A DNA stretch of 64,000 bases. It comes from Protea cynaroides. Taxonomy: Eukaryota > Streptophyta > Magnoliopsida > Proteales > Proteaceae. Each line of letters begins with the position of its first letter. Position 1 is the stretch's first letter. The notes beneath the pieces are model-generated. The model did no database searches. It saw only the letters and a program-made list of their open reading frames with translations, and had not been told where the DNA came from. The stretch covers positions 30,745,343-30,809,342 of the forward strand of contig CM053265.1 of NCBI GenBank assembly GCA_028583415.1, written 5' to 3'. This document shows positions 36,575 through 47,846 of this stretch, piece after piece. Both the position numbers and the translations under genes were made by a program.

Positions 36575-37998
36575 CTCGATCTTCTTCCTTTCTTTCTGTT
36601 TTTTTTCCTTTTTTTTATACTTCTAGATCTTGCCGATTCTTCTTTCCTTCTTCCTTTTTTTTGATTTTTTTCCTTCTTTAACTTCTTTCCTTTTCTTCAC
36701 TACCTGTCCGCAAAATGGGGTTTTATGCTACCTCACACCACCTTGTATCCCACGGGTAGCATGCATGATAATATATCATACAATATAATGCAATATATAG
36801 TATACATTATCTAGTATATGATATAGTATATATGTATGAATATAATACGTTATCATATAATACATATGTAATAACAATTATTGCACACAAATACATGGGT
36901 TGACCCAGTTTGCCTCGGCCTAGTCTAGCTAGATCGGGTTGGCATGGGTTGTACAGGTTTGGCCAAGCTTGGGTTGAGATGAGTTGACTGGATTGACTGG
37001 GTTTCTTTCTCTGTCATTTCATGGGCTATTTCCGTTGCCATTCCACATGAAATTTTTCGATAGTCTCTATTCTAAATTTTCTACGTTCACTTTGTAGAAC
37101 ATTAAAAATGAAGAATATTGGAACTTGAATCACCTCATTTGGAAATAAAATGGCCAACTTATGAATTTTTGAAGTATAAGCAGACTAATTATCGATAATT
37201 TGGCTGACCATTCTACAGAGGATCTTTCGGAGACTTCTATCGGAAATTCTTTAAGTCCACTTTGTAGAGTACTTAAAATGGAACATAATGAAACTAAAAT
37301 TATCTGATTTGGATATGGGGTGATCGAAATATGAATTTTTGAAGATAAAAAATGATCATTTCCATATGTAATTTTGCATGGGACCCTCCAGAGACTTCTA
37401 CACGAGATTTTCCACGTCCACTTTGTAGGACATCACAAATGAAGAATAATGACTTTGGAATCATCTGAATCCGACGTAGAACGAAAAAGATATGAAGCTT
37501 TGAAGTTCTAACGATAACTTTGCATGAAAGCTTGCATGGGGCCCATTGATGACTTTTACCGGAAATCCTTTACGTCCACCTTGAAGAGGACTAAAAATAA
37601 AGAATAATGGTACTTAAACCATATGATTCAAATGTCGGATGATCAGGATATGATGATTTGAAATTCAAATAATCTAACTTATGATAATTCGCATGAAAGC
37701 CCCTGGGATTATTTATGATAATTTCAGAAACCTCCCTTGTACGTATCATCCGACTAAAATGATCATATGTTCTTCATTTGATATTAGAATTGAGCAATTC
37801 TGGTCTCATTTTGAAGATAATTCCTTGACCTATACAACCATACTGATTATAGCTTGTGACCTTGTTGTGGAACCCACCAAAATACTATCTCAAGGTCGTA
37901 GTAAAAACCAAATTTTTACTCATCTCTCTTACATTGTTGTCCACACACCAGTAGGACTTTATTCAGCTAGAAATGGTAAAAAAAATGGGGTGCTTACA
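33436..37998 (-). repeat. Right (5') LTR of element C
   Basis: About 4.56 kb, the uninterrupted partner of the left LTR. It starts TATGAGGAC (first bases mutated from TGTGAGGAC) and ends GCTTACA at 37998. It shows the same order of arrays as the left LTR: hairpin modules at 33916 and 34096, 76-base array 34180-34480, TTTAGGG units 34490-34800, 20-base array 34883-35010, CT-rich block 35915-36710, ATATA block 36770-36890, and 160-base repeats 37020-37720. Confidence 0.88.
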
Positions 37999-38059
37999 CC
38001 TATGTATTTCAGAGGTTCTGAAAATCAGGTACAACGTAGTTCGTTGTTTTTGGGTTGAT

Positions 38060-38343
38060 ACTCTCGGGGAGCAAACTATCTCTCTCTACTCTCGGGGACC
38101 AATCTGTTTATCTCTCTACTCTCGGAGAGCAATCTGTCTCTTTCTACTCTCGAGGAGCAATCTATCTCTTTTTACTCTCGTGGAGCAATCTGTTTCTCTC
38201 TACTCTCGGGGAGCAATCTGTTTCCCTATATTCTCGGGGAGCAATCCATCTTTTTCTCTACTCTCGGGGAGCAATCTATTTCTCTCAACTTTCGTGGAGC
38301 AATCTGTTTCTCTCTATTCTTGGGGAGCAAGGGTTTGAGTTCG
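38060..38343. repeat. 28-base minisatellite in LTR of element A
   Basis: The unit ACTCTCGGGGAGCAATCTGT plus TTCTCTCT is present ten times, with starts near 38060, 38088, 38118, 38146, 38174, 38202, 38230, 38260, 38288 and 38316 (spacing 28, twice 30). It is absent from the LTRs of element C at the matching position. Because 28 is not a multiple of three, the overlapping frames across it are not evidence of protein. Confidence 0.9.
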
Positions 38344-39559
38344 TGTTTTGGAATCTCTCCAAACTGCCTACGTATCTTAGGATGCTGCCCTAAGAATCAG
38401 GATCTGCGTAGTTCGGAATGCGGATTCAATCATTCATGTGTATATTCTTTTAAGATCTGGAACCTAAATGCTATATGGTTCGATTCACATCACACCTATC
38501 TAGTTCTCTGTATCCTAGAGGAAAATGAGCTAAGGGGGTAGGGATCGTTCTAAAGCTACCCTTAACCTAAAATCCTAATTTGGCATTTGTTGGGCTAGGC
38601 TTCATATCTCTTGATTAAAATTTATCATTTTTATTCTTACCATTGCCATGAATGTGGGTGCCTACATCTATGTCCTCACACCTAAAATCTCTGCTAGGTG
38701 TACATACATGGCAGTTCGACTATGGTGTTACAGAAATTAAGTTATTGTTAATAATATAAAATCATTCAAATATGACAACAAACAACATATATCATAAGTA
38801 TAGCAATAAACATGTGAATCAATATAGCAACAAGCATGTGAAAGCATTGATCAAGCATCGATCATCAACAATGTGACCAAGATCATATTTGATCGACTAC
38901 TCAGATTTGATGTAATCGAACATCATCAATGTGATCGAGATCATATTTGATCGATGGTTCAGATTCACTTAAAACATTCATGAGGTCAATCTAACCATTC
39001 AAATTCAATTAAATCAATCAAAAAGATAATCCAACGGTTCAAATCACTCAAGATGGTAATCTCATCGTTCAGATTACTCAAAATCACTCAGAATAAAGAT
39101 CCAATGCCTCATATCACTCCAAATGATAATCTATCCATTTAAATTCCTCTAAATCATTCATAATCAAGATCCAACGGTTCATATTACTCTAAATGATAAT
39201 CTATCCATTCAAATTCCTTACATCAATCATCAAGACAATCTAATGGTCTAGATTCATTTATATCACTCATGATCAATCTAATGGTTCAGATTAAAATAAG
39301 ATGCTCATGATCAAAATTTAATGGTCTGTATTTCATATCACTCAAGATCAATGGCTAGATTCATTTCATTATAAGATCCAAATCAAAATTAAACGTCCAA
39401 TGGCTCACAATTAATATTTTTTCATGATCCAAATAAAAAATAATCTTCCAATGGCTCAAAATTATTCATATTAGAAACTCTAGATCAATGGCTAGATTTT
39501 AATCACATTAAATTCCAAGATCAATGGCTAATTTCATTAAAATTCCAAGGATGTGATGG

Positions 39560-39900
39560 GATCAATGGTCCAATCATATCATAATTCCAAGCATATGGGA
39601 TCAATTTCAATTTCATCAGAATTCCAAGCATATGGGATAAATTTCAATTCCATCAAAATTCCATATGATCGGATCAATTTTATTTTCCATACAATTGGAT
39701 CAATTCTATTTAATTCCACAATTGAATCAATTTCATCATTTTTCCACAATTGGATCAATTCCATCATATTACCACAACTGGATCAATTCCAATCAATTTT
39801 CACACAATGGGATCAATTTCATTCAAATTTCACAATTGGATCAATTCCAATCAATTTTCGCACAATGGGATCAATTTTATTCAAATTCCACAATCGAATC
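39560..39900. repeat. Degenerate GGATCAATT repeats in LTR of element A, left part
   Basis: About ten units of 30-36 bases carrying ATTGGATCAATTCCA or ATGGGATCAATTTCA. The array continues after the Tekay insertion at 51705-51830. It expands the AATGG-type repeats of the LTR family. The last five bases, GAATC, are the target duplication. Confidence 0.75.
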
Positions 39901-42199
39901 TGTCACACCCCAATTCCACACTATTCAGAATGGTGTGATGAACCGCTAAATAACCAACGGTTCAACCAGGATCTCTAATAGGCTATCCCCGCGTTATCCG
40001 AACTTTACACGCATCCACAATCACAATTAGAGTAATACACAATAGCGGAAAATTTATAAATAATATGAACTGAGAACTAAGATGATACCCATAAATAATA
40101 GCAAATTATTCTGTGTTTAACTGAGACATAAATATTTAAATACCAAATACATGTCTTATAAATCCAATAAAGAAACCTACAAAAAATATCTAATCAAATA
40201 CACACGAGTTGCACTCGCAGGAGGGATCGTGTGTATCGTCTTCAGCTCCAACTTCCAGGGCTGCAACGTTTCTGTATGCCGACGCGTTCATATAATTTTC
40301 AACTGTATAACCTGCATCATCAACTAAAATATTCGACGTCGAGGGGTGAGCACACAACACGGCTTAGTGAGTAGCCAAAACAATGCAACAATACATATGC
40401 ATGCAAAAATCAATTTATATCTTTGGTCTTGGTTTATAGTTTGCAATGTGCAATAGAAAGGTTGGGTGGTCAAAGGTTAACGTTTATTGACACCGCCTCT
40501 ATACACAGGGTGTGGAAGCCCGCCCGAAGGTTAACGTTTATCGTCGTCCCCATCCACCCTACCATAATATTATACAACAAAGGTTAACGTTTATTGCTAT
40601 ATAATGCTATACCAACACGTAAGCCCCCCGTTAGCGAGGGCTTGCAAACCGGGCTCATTGCTAACCAATCCTAATGCCAAACAAGTGTATCCAAGCCCTC
40701 ACCCCAAAGATCCCTCAAAATATCCATAGAGATAGAGCTAAGGCCCCCGGTAGAGTCGGAGACTACAAGGACCGAGACCACCTCCCCGATACTCTACGAC
40801 ATAATACTTCCGCTAAGGTAATGGCGATACGACGATGCCAATGCACAAGACTTGAGTTAGAGATAGAGCTAGAGTGTTGAGACCCGCCAAAGGTTAACGT
40901 TTATTGACGTTCTCATCACACCTCCCCTGATACTCACTCGCATCAAGCACATCAACCACACACATACAAGCACATGCATATTCCTATCATCATCATCATC
41001 ATCATCATGTTATAAACAATAAAGTAAATATGCATGAACAAGTAATAGAAATATTGGATGGCATGCTGTTTGCACATTACAAATATATTCGCATAGAATC
41101 AAACATGGCATAGGACTCAAGAAAAGAAAACAGTTTATTATTAACCAATTTAGTTTGAGGTTAAGGTTCCTCACCTTAGCTTGCTAATAGATACTTTTCC
41201 AAGCTTTAAAATCACCTTTATAATGTTATTATATTGCTAGCAAACCTAACAAAGTCGATAGAATTTAATTAGAATTAATTCAGAATTTAAAAATCATTCT
41301 GTCAACTGAGGGTCGATGCTAGGGTCGATGCGAGGGTCGATGGGTCTATTGACCCTCCCTCTATTCTGAACTTCCCGAATGCTAAGGGTCGATGGTCAGA
41401 AACACCTAGGGTCGGATGGTCTATCGACCCTCGGTGTGACCCTTCGTGCACTCTGGTCCAATTTCCACTTTTAATCCATTCTTCGTATTTGGGGTTCTAT
41501 GGCTTGCTTCCTACATTCATTCAGCAGTCAATCCATGGTCTAGAACCATGTATAATCCATCTAGATAGCTTTCATGCATCCTCCTATGGTTTTCCATGAA
41601 AACCTAACCATGGATGGATGGTTTGGGTTTCTCCGTAGTCCTACACTCAACCATATCTAACCTAAGGTCTGTAGAAACTCATGGAATTAGTATCCATACC
41701 TGAGAAGATTACTTTTCTCTACAATTTCTTCTCCTTTTTGCTAGATTCTCTTCCTCCTTTCCTTCTTCTCTCTTTCTCTCAATTCAATTAGGGTTGTGAA
41801 AGGAGTGAAAGTGGCTTAGGGACGTCCTTTAAATAGACTAGGAATGTCCTATAATAATCCCATTGAGATTTGGAAAGAATCCTAACCGAAAATTAGGAAA
41901 TTTCTTAATTTCAGTTTCGTAAAAAACCGAGGGTCGATGGGAGGGTCGATGATCCCGTCGACCCTAGGGTCTTAAGCTGTCCGACCCTCCCTTCAAAACT
42001 GAGGGTCTGACTTTCTGTTTTGGGAGGTCTGACCCTGCTTAGCTGGGTGTGCGACCCTTCCCTAAAATTAAGTGTTTTTGGGTCGATTTTATACCTGGGA
42101 TCTCGATCTCCTTCATGCCCTTGGTCCATTTGACTCGACCATGATGGGTAAACCGGGTTCAAGGTGGTAAGACCAGGTTAGTTTGACACGGGTCTTACA
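39901..42199 (-). repeat. Tekay 3' LTR
   Basis: 2299 bases. It contains four GTTAACGTTTAT motifs (about 40472, 40526, 40579, 40889), two GGGTCGA clusters (41305-41450, 41930-42060) and a TCATCA microsatellite near 40986. Confidence 0.95.
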
Positions 42200-42208
42200 A
42201 CTCCCCCC
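42200..42208 (-). other. Tekay polypurine tract
   Basis: The minus strand reads GGGGGGAGT directly before the 3' LTR (TGTAAGACCC). Confidence 0.85.
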
Positions 42209-43555
42209 AACTTATAAAAATTTTGTCCTCAAAATTGTACGTACCTTCTGAATCAAACAAGTCAGGGTATTGCTTTCTCATAGCATTTTCTTCATCCCAT
42301 GTAATCTCTTCCATGTCTCTACTTTTCCATGTGACCTTAACATAGTAGATATCTCTGTTGCGTAGACGTTGAACCTTTCGACTGGTGATTTCCGTTGGTA
42401 TTACTTCAAATGTCAAATCATCAGTCAGTTCCGGCAAATCTACTATCAACACATGTGTTGGGTCTTTGACATACTTCTTCAATAAGGATATGTGAAATAC
42501 GTCATGCACACTTGACATAGATGGTGGTAGTGCTAACTGATAAGCTACTTTTCCACGCTTAGCTAGAATTTCGTATGGCCCGACATATCTTGGACTTAGT
42601 TTCCCTTTCTGTCCGAACCTCTTCAATCCTCGCATAGGCGATACTTTCAAAAATACTTTTTCGCCTACGGCGAACTCTAGATCTCTTCGTCGAGTATCTA
42701 CGTATTGCTTCTGACGGTTCTGAGCTACTCTTACTCTTTCCTTGATGATGTCGACCACTCGACAAGTCTCTTCAACAAATTCTGGTCCAACAATACTACG
42801 TTCTCCAACTTCATTCCAAAACAAGGGAGTTCGACACTTCCTGCCATACAGTGACTCATAAGGTGACATCTGTATAGTAGCCTGATAGCTGTTATTGTAA
42901 GCGAACTCGATCAATGGTAACTTTTCATCCCATGATCCCTTGAAATCAATCACACATGCTCGTAGCATATCTTCTAAAATCTGAATTGTACGCTCCGATT
43001 GTCCGTCTGTCTGTGGGTGGAATGCAGTGCTGAACTTTAATGTTGTGCCCATGGCCTTTTGCAGTCCCTCCCAAAATTTGGAAGTAAATCGTGGATCTCT
43101 ATCGGACACAATGCTTTCTGGAACACCATGTAGCCGAACAATATTATCCACATACAGCTTTGCTAACCTTTCGAGTGTATATTGGGGTCGTATCGGTATG
43201 AAGCGAGCTGTTTTAGTCAGACGGTCTACAATCACCCAAACTGCGTCAACTACTCGAGGAGTCAGTGGTAGTCCTGTGACGAAGTCCATAGTGATGCAGT
43301 CCCATTTCCATGCTGGTTCCGGTAATGGTTGTAACAGTCTTGCGGGTCTTTATCGTTCCACCTTTACCTTCTGACAATTTAGGCATTGAGACACGAACTT
43401 GGCTACATCTGCCTTCATTCCCCTCCACCAATACAGTTTCTTTAGATCATGATACATTTTTTTATTTCCAGGATGTACCGAGTAGATGGTGGTGTGGGCT
43501 TCTTTCATGAGTCGGTGTCTAATGTCTACACTTTCTGTTTCGGGTACACATATTC
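42209..43555 (-). pseudogene. Tekay integrase with chromodomain
   Basis: The 364-codon frame 42195-43289 holds the integrase core: MDFVTGLP (first Asp), ESIVSDRDPRF (second Asp) and FHPQTDGQSERTIQ (Glu). It continues with a GPY/F-type module (LSPRYVGPYEIL) and ends with a chromodomain: LRNRDIYYVKVTWKSRDMEE, then ITWDEENAMRKQYPDLF. Chromodomains steer integration to heterochromatin through histone marks. Upstream in the same frame (43290-43555) are the zinc-binding H..H and C-x2-C (CLNC) elements, with in-frame stops near 43557 and 43350. The core and chromodomain look undamaged. Confidence 0.93.
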
Positions 43556-43556
43556 T

Positions 43557-44252
43557 TCATTTGTATTTCAGTACCTTCTCGTCATCCAAGGTGAACTCAG
43601 GGTTAGTCCTACCTTTCTCAATATCTTCGTGTACTGTTCTTAGATAAGGATCTGCTTTGATAGCTGTCTTCACTTCATCCACTATATCCGGTAGAATCTT
43701 CAATGCCGCGAGCATATTCGAAAACCGATGAATAAACCCTTGGTTGGCTGATCCATCCGTTGTGTCTATTACATACTGCTCATTGTTGTGATTGAATACA
43801 ATTCCGGTAGTGCACATTGCCGCAGTCGTGCTAACTTCTCCTTGAGATTTTATCATTGTTTTTCTGCTCAATGCATCTGCTACTACGTTCGCTTTTCCTG
43901 GATGATACTGGATATCACAATCATAGTCTTTCAATAGTTCTAGCCATCTTCTTTGTCTCATATTTAACTCCTTCTGATTAAATAGATACGTAAGGCTTTT
44001 ATGGTCCGACTTAATCTGAAATTTCTCTCCATATAGGTAGTGTCTCCATATCTTGACAGCATGTACTACTGCCACTAACTCCAAATCGTGAGTGGGGTAA
44101 TTTTTCTCATGTACCTTCAACTGTCTCGAGGCATACGCAACTACTTGTTCTCCTTGCATAAGCACACATCCTAATCCCAATCCCGATGCATCAGTGTATA
44201 AGGTAAATGTCTGTCCTAGAACGGGAATGGTTAAAATTGGAGCGGATATCAA
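43557..44252 (-). pseudogene. Tekay RNase H
   Basis: A frame of 231 codons, in the same frame as integrase. It shows LYTDASGLGLGCVLMQ (first Asp), VAYASRQLKVHEKNYPTHDL, LELVAVVHAVKIWRHYLYG and IKSDHKSLTYLF (catalytic Asp), then HPGKANVVADALSRK. It degrades the RNA strand during reverse transcription. It is separated from reverse transcriptase by a frame change near 44255. Confidence 0.92.
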
Positions 44253-45113
44253 TCTGGTTTTGGTGTTTGAAAGCTCTTTTCACACTTATCCGTCCATACA
44301 AACTTTTCTCCTTTCTTGGTCAAACTGGTGAGAGGTACGGCAATCCGAGAATAGTCTTCTACGAATCTCCGATAATATCCAGCTAGACCCAAGAAACTTC
44401 TAATTTCTGAGACGCTCTTTGGTGCTTCCCACTTCACAATAGCTTCGATCTTACTGGGGTCCACTTTGATTCCTTCCGCGGATACTACATGGCCTAGAAA
44501 GGCGACTTCACTTAGCCAAAACTCACACTTTGAAAATTTGGCGTATAACTTCTCTTTCCTTAAACGATGTAGGGCTGCGTTTAGGTTCTTGACATGGGTT
44601 TCCTTGTCCTTGGAGTATACCAATATGTCATCAATAAATACTATCACCGACGTGTCCAACATATCATGGAAAACATGGTTCATAAGTTCCATGAACGTTG
44701 CCGGTGCATTAGTTAGTCCGAAGGACATCACTAGGAACTCATAATGTCTGTATCTTGTCCTGAAAGCTGTCTTCGAATGTCACCTTCTTTAATCTTCAGT
44801 TGATGATAGCCTGATCGAAGATCGATCTTTGAAAATACCTTCGCTCCTTGTAACTGATCGAACAAGTCATTGATCCTGGGTAGTGGGTATCGATTCTTGA
44901 TGGTCAGTTTATTCAACTCTCGATAGTCGATGCATAATCGAATACTACCATCCTTCTTCTTTACGAACAACACCGGTGCTCCCCATGGAGATATATTGGG
45001 TTTAATATAACCCTTATCCAACAGTTCTTGTAATTGCACTTTTAATTCCTTCAGTTCAGTAGGAGCCATTCTATAAGGTGCTTTTGATACTGGTGCGGCT
45101 CCAGCTATAAGGT
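44249..45113 (-). pseudogene. Tekay reverse transcriptase
   Basis: Two frames. 44731-45069 reads MAPTELKELKVQLQELLDKG, SPWGAPVLFVKKKDGS, RLCIDYRELN, YPLPRINDLFDQL and FSKIDLRSGYHQL. 44249-44731 reads MSFGLTNAPATFMELMN, catalytic VFIDDILVYSK (near 44620-44650), CEFWLSEVAFLGHVVSAEGI and FLGLAGYYRRFVEDYS. A frame change near 44760 separates them, and another near 44255 precedes RNase H. FIDD is intact. It is a typical chromovirus enzyme. Confidence 0.93.
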
Positions 45114-45116
45114 CTA

Positions 45117-45700
45117 TTACAAACTCCGTGGCTCGGTCGGGTGGTAATCAGGAAAATCTCGCACGACATCAATATCTTCCATTCGTGGCACGTCCTTGGT
45201 TAGGTCGACCACTAATACTAGATATCCGACCGCTCCTTTCTCAAGGCACTTCTTAGCCTTTAATGCTGAGAGTATGAGCTTGCGTCTTCTGGGAAGTTTG
45301 GTTCCCGAGAAACTGAATTCTGCTCCTTCTTTGTCTTTGAACGTTAGCTTCTTCTCGGCGCATAACAGATTTGCAGAGTGCCGAACTAACCAGTCCATTC
45401 CCAAGATGACGTCAAAGTTTGCCATCTCAAGTTGTATTAAGGTTGCATCCAAGGTCTGCTCTCCGATGAGAACTGGACATGGTCCATAACCTTTCTCTAA
45501 TTCTACTTCTAATCCCATCGGTGACCGTACAAGTAATTTGTAGTCTAACATTTTGATGGGAAGATTGGTCTTCTTTCCAAACGACACAGATATAAATGAA
45601 TGAGTAGCTCCTGAATCAAAGAGTACTCTGGCGGGTACGCCATTGATAGGTACGATATACATCGGGCGATGCGGCTGCATCCTCTGATGTAACAGCATAT
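45117..45700 (-). pseudogene. Tekay protease
   Basis: The frame contains VPARVLFDSGATHSFIS (active-site D-S-G, about 45590-45640), VRSPMGLEVELEKGYGPC and ANFDVILGMDWLVRHSA, the chromovirus retropepsin pattern. Its downstream end shifts frame at about 45130, where a short stretch between the FPD motif and the start of reverse transcriptase seems to be missing. An upstream frame change near 45670-45690 separates it from the zinc knuckle. Confidence 0.88.
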
Positions 45701-46892
45701 ACCCGTCCTTGATGTAGTTGCTTCTTGGGTTTTGGGCATTCTCTTGCCATATGCCCTGGTTGGTTGCAGTTATAGCACTTTGGGGCTTCAGAATTTGGCT
45801 TTGGCTGTGGTTGAGCTGCTGCAGTAGACTTTGGTGCAGTTGCAAAATTCTGAGGACGGAAAGGTTTATACGTCCTGTTATTGCCTCCGTTATAAAGAAT
45901 TCCCAGCTGGCCTTTTTATGCCTTTGTTTTGAGTGAAATAACTCTCTTTCTGGCTCGATTCAATCACTCGAGCGATCTGGATGGCTTCATTATATATGGT
46001 CTTTTCTAATCCCAGAACATGTTCCCTGATACTTCCTCTCAGTCCTGTGACAAATCTATGGGTTTTAGTTTCTTCTTCTTGCATACTCTGGTGGTGCGAA
46101 GAAAAACAGCTCTTCATAACGCTGTTGGTACGCATCCACCGACATCTGTCCCTGATAAAGACTCAGGAACTCCTTCTCCATCGAATCTCTGAAGCTTCGT
46201 GGAAAATATTTCTCAAAGAAAGCTTCTTTATATATAGCCCAAGTCAGTCGGGCGTGCTTGGTCAATAAATACGTCTTTGTAGATTTTCACCAATGGTGTG
46301 CGTCGCCTTTGAGCATGAAGGTGGCGCATAGTACTTTCTCTTCCTCGGTAATAGTCATCATAAGGAAGTTCCTTTCCATTTCGTCTATCCAGTGTGCTAG
46401 CCACAGTGGATCAGACGGCTTGCCATTGAATTCTCTTTGCTTCATTTTCAAAAATCTCTCTACTAGTCGGGAGTGATCCAGTTGATTTTGGTATGCCCCA
46501 AACATAGGGGGTGGATACTGATAGTTCCCTTGGGCTGCTTCTGGGACTTGCACAAGAACTGGTGCAGCCGGTTGTTGAGGTGTCTGTTGCGCTGGGTGGT
46601 TACCCACTGGTGCTGCACTAGCTTGCCCAGTGTGCATGGTTGCAGCTTGAGTGGCTTGAAACATAACTCCCATTGCAACCTGCATTTGGGCTTGTGCATG
46701 TTGCATCTGCTGTAGTTGTTGAGCTAGGTTCATAACCACAGTTGCTAGCTCCGGTGGTGGAGGTGGCAAATTTGTAGGGTTTACCGGTTCTGGATTACCC
46801 TATGCATGGTTATTCTCTTGACTAGTCTCCTCCACGGGTGGTGGTGGTGGGACTGTGTTCCAGGTCTGTCGGGTCACTCTACGTCCAGACAT
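45700..46892 (-). pseudogene. Tekay gag with zinc knuckle
   Basis: The start is placed at ATG 46892 (MSGRRVTRQTW), because the frame runs into the capsid and a splice acceptor lies just before it. A TAG falls at codon 31 (46800-46802). The capsid part includes FLKMKQREFNGKPSDPLWLA, HWIDEMERNFLMM, VLCATFMLKGDAHHW (in-frame TGA next), FFEKYFPRSFRDSMEKEFL and RYEELFFF. Frame changes lie near 46090 and 45890. The knuckle CYNCNQPGHMAREC is at about 45735-45775. The N-terminus is Gln/Met-rich with a possible coiled coil. Confidence 0.88.
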
Positions 46893-46945
46893 ATTTCCTT
46901 TCTGAGATGGGTGGTGCCTGAAAATCATCAAAATCAGTGAGAATT
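46893..46945 (-). promoter_or_regulatory. Predicted splice acceptor before Tekay gag
   Basis: The minus strand reads TTTTGATGATTTTCAG|GCACC with the AG at plus 46919-46920, 27 bases upstream of the gag ATG. A T-rich tract precedes it. It is a plausible partner for the LTR donor at 51194-51195. This is a prediction from sequence only. Confidence 0.45.
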
Positions 46946-47029
46946 CATTTATACTTCATGTAGGCACGCTAACCGATATAAAATTCAAAATCTCCAATTG
47001 ATTATGAAATAAATATTGTCTTTTCTATG

Positions 47030-47250
47030 TAGGGTCGATGGTGAGGGTCGATGGTATGTCCAACCCTTGGTATCCGACCTTGGGAATGACCTGTTCTTCC
47101 CTAGAGCTGAGGGTCGATGCGAGGGTCGATGGGTGTCCGACCCTCAGTCCGACCCTTGAATTTTTGTCAGATTCTCGAGAGCCGAGGGTCGATTGGAGGG
47201 TTGATTCGAGGGTCGATGGTGTCAGTCGAATTGTCTGACCCTCGGACCAA
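47030..47250. repeat. Internal GAGGGTCGATG cluster of the Tekay element
   Basis: At least seven GGGTCGAT or GGTCGAT units and four GACCCT units within 220 bases, forming inverted pairs. It has the same unit variant (GAGGGTCGATG) as the two clusters in this element's LTRs. It lies upstream of the plus-strand antisense gene and within the predicted sense-strand intron. Confidence 0.8.
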
Positions 47251-47399
47251 AAATCAGATTTTTAAGATCCAATTCTGGGTTGATTCTCACTATTCCTCCT
47301 CCGTTTCAACTCGTCTCTACTCTCCGAGTTGCTACAGTGCTACTTCACTATTGTGGGTCATTCTTAGTCCGAGTTTCGACATCCGCATCACCTCTACAG

Positions 47400-47841
47400 G
47401 TAAAATTTTCTAACTTTCCCTGTTTTTAGGTTTTTATTTCTAGGTTTTTACTCATTTAGCTCGTCTTTTCCAAATTAAACTTTTTCCAACCGTAAAAATT
47501 CTATTTTTATTGGGGGCTTTTGTTATTGGGGTCTTGAGGAACGAAAGCCCTCAAAATTTTTTCAGTTTCATCGGTTGGTTATCGAGAAACTTAAATTTTT
47601 CTCTTTTTGCCCTAATTTATCGAAATTTTTAATTTTTCTTCAATTTCTTCAAATTGGACATCGTCACTTAAAATTTCCTTCTGCATGTGGGTTGTAGGAT
47701 ATGTCTAATCCTTCGTAAGTCCTTATGCCCACTTGTATGGCAAGAAATGGGGCTTTCTGGTCAACTTACGTCATTATTTACTCAAATTTCGGATTTTTAT
47801 CCTACTAACTCCTTATTTCTTTTCTCTTTCTTATTTTGCAG
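47400..47841 (+). other. Predicted 5' intron of the antisense gene
   Basis: The plus strand has TACAG|GTAAAA at 47400 and a T-rich tract ending TTTTGCAG at 47841, six bases before the proposed start codon at 47847. An alternative with a small middle exon exists (acceptor GTTGTAG near 47697, donor GTAAGT at 47715). Upstream 47250-47399 is CT-rich like a plant 5' untranslated region. Not proven. Confidence 0.4.
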
Positions 47842-47846
47842 ATACT

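Larger units (their letters stand above)
14736..37998 (-). mobile_element. Element C: non-autonomous Tat-derived LTR retrotransposon
   Basis: Two long direct repeats (14736-28521, holding the Athila insertion, and 33436-37998) start TGTGAGGACAATG and TATGAGGACAATG and end GCTTACA. Flanks are CCTAC (14731-14735) and CCTAT (37999-38003), a target duplication with one change. The primer site at 33417-33434 is of tRNA-Arg type and adjoins the right LTR, so orientation is minus. The internal region of 4.9 kb contains no recognisable gag, protease, reverse transcriptase or integrase. Its leader and LTR are homologous to those of element A. It must therefore have relied on proteins from a related Tat element. 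Real length without the Athila insertion is about 14.1 kb. Confidence 0.86.

Noticed and set aside
37973..38393. Repetitive plus-strand frames of about 110-120 codons
   Set aside because: They are translations of the 28-base minisatellite in two frames; the unit length is not a multiple of three.
39553..39978. Plus-strand frame of 141 codons
   Set aside because: It spans the GGATCAATT array and crosses into the Tekay LTR, so it cannot be a conserved gene.
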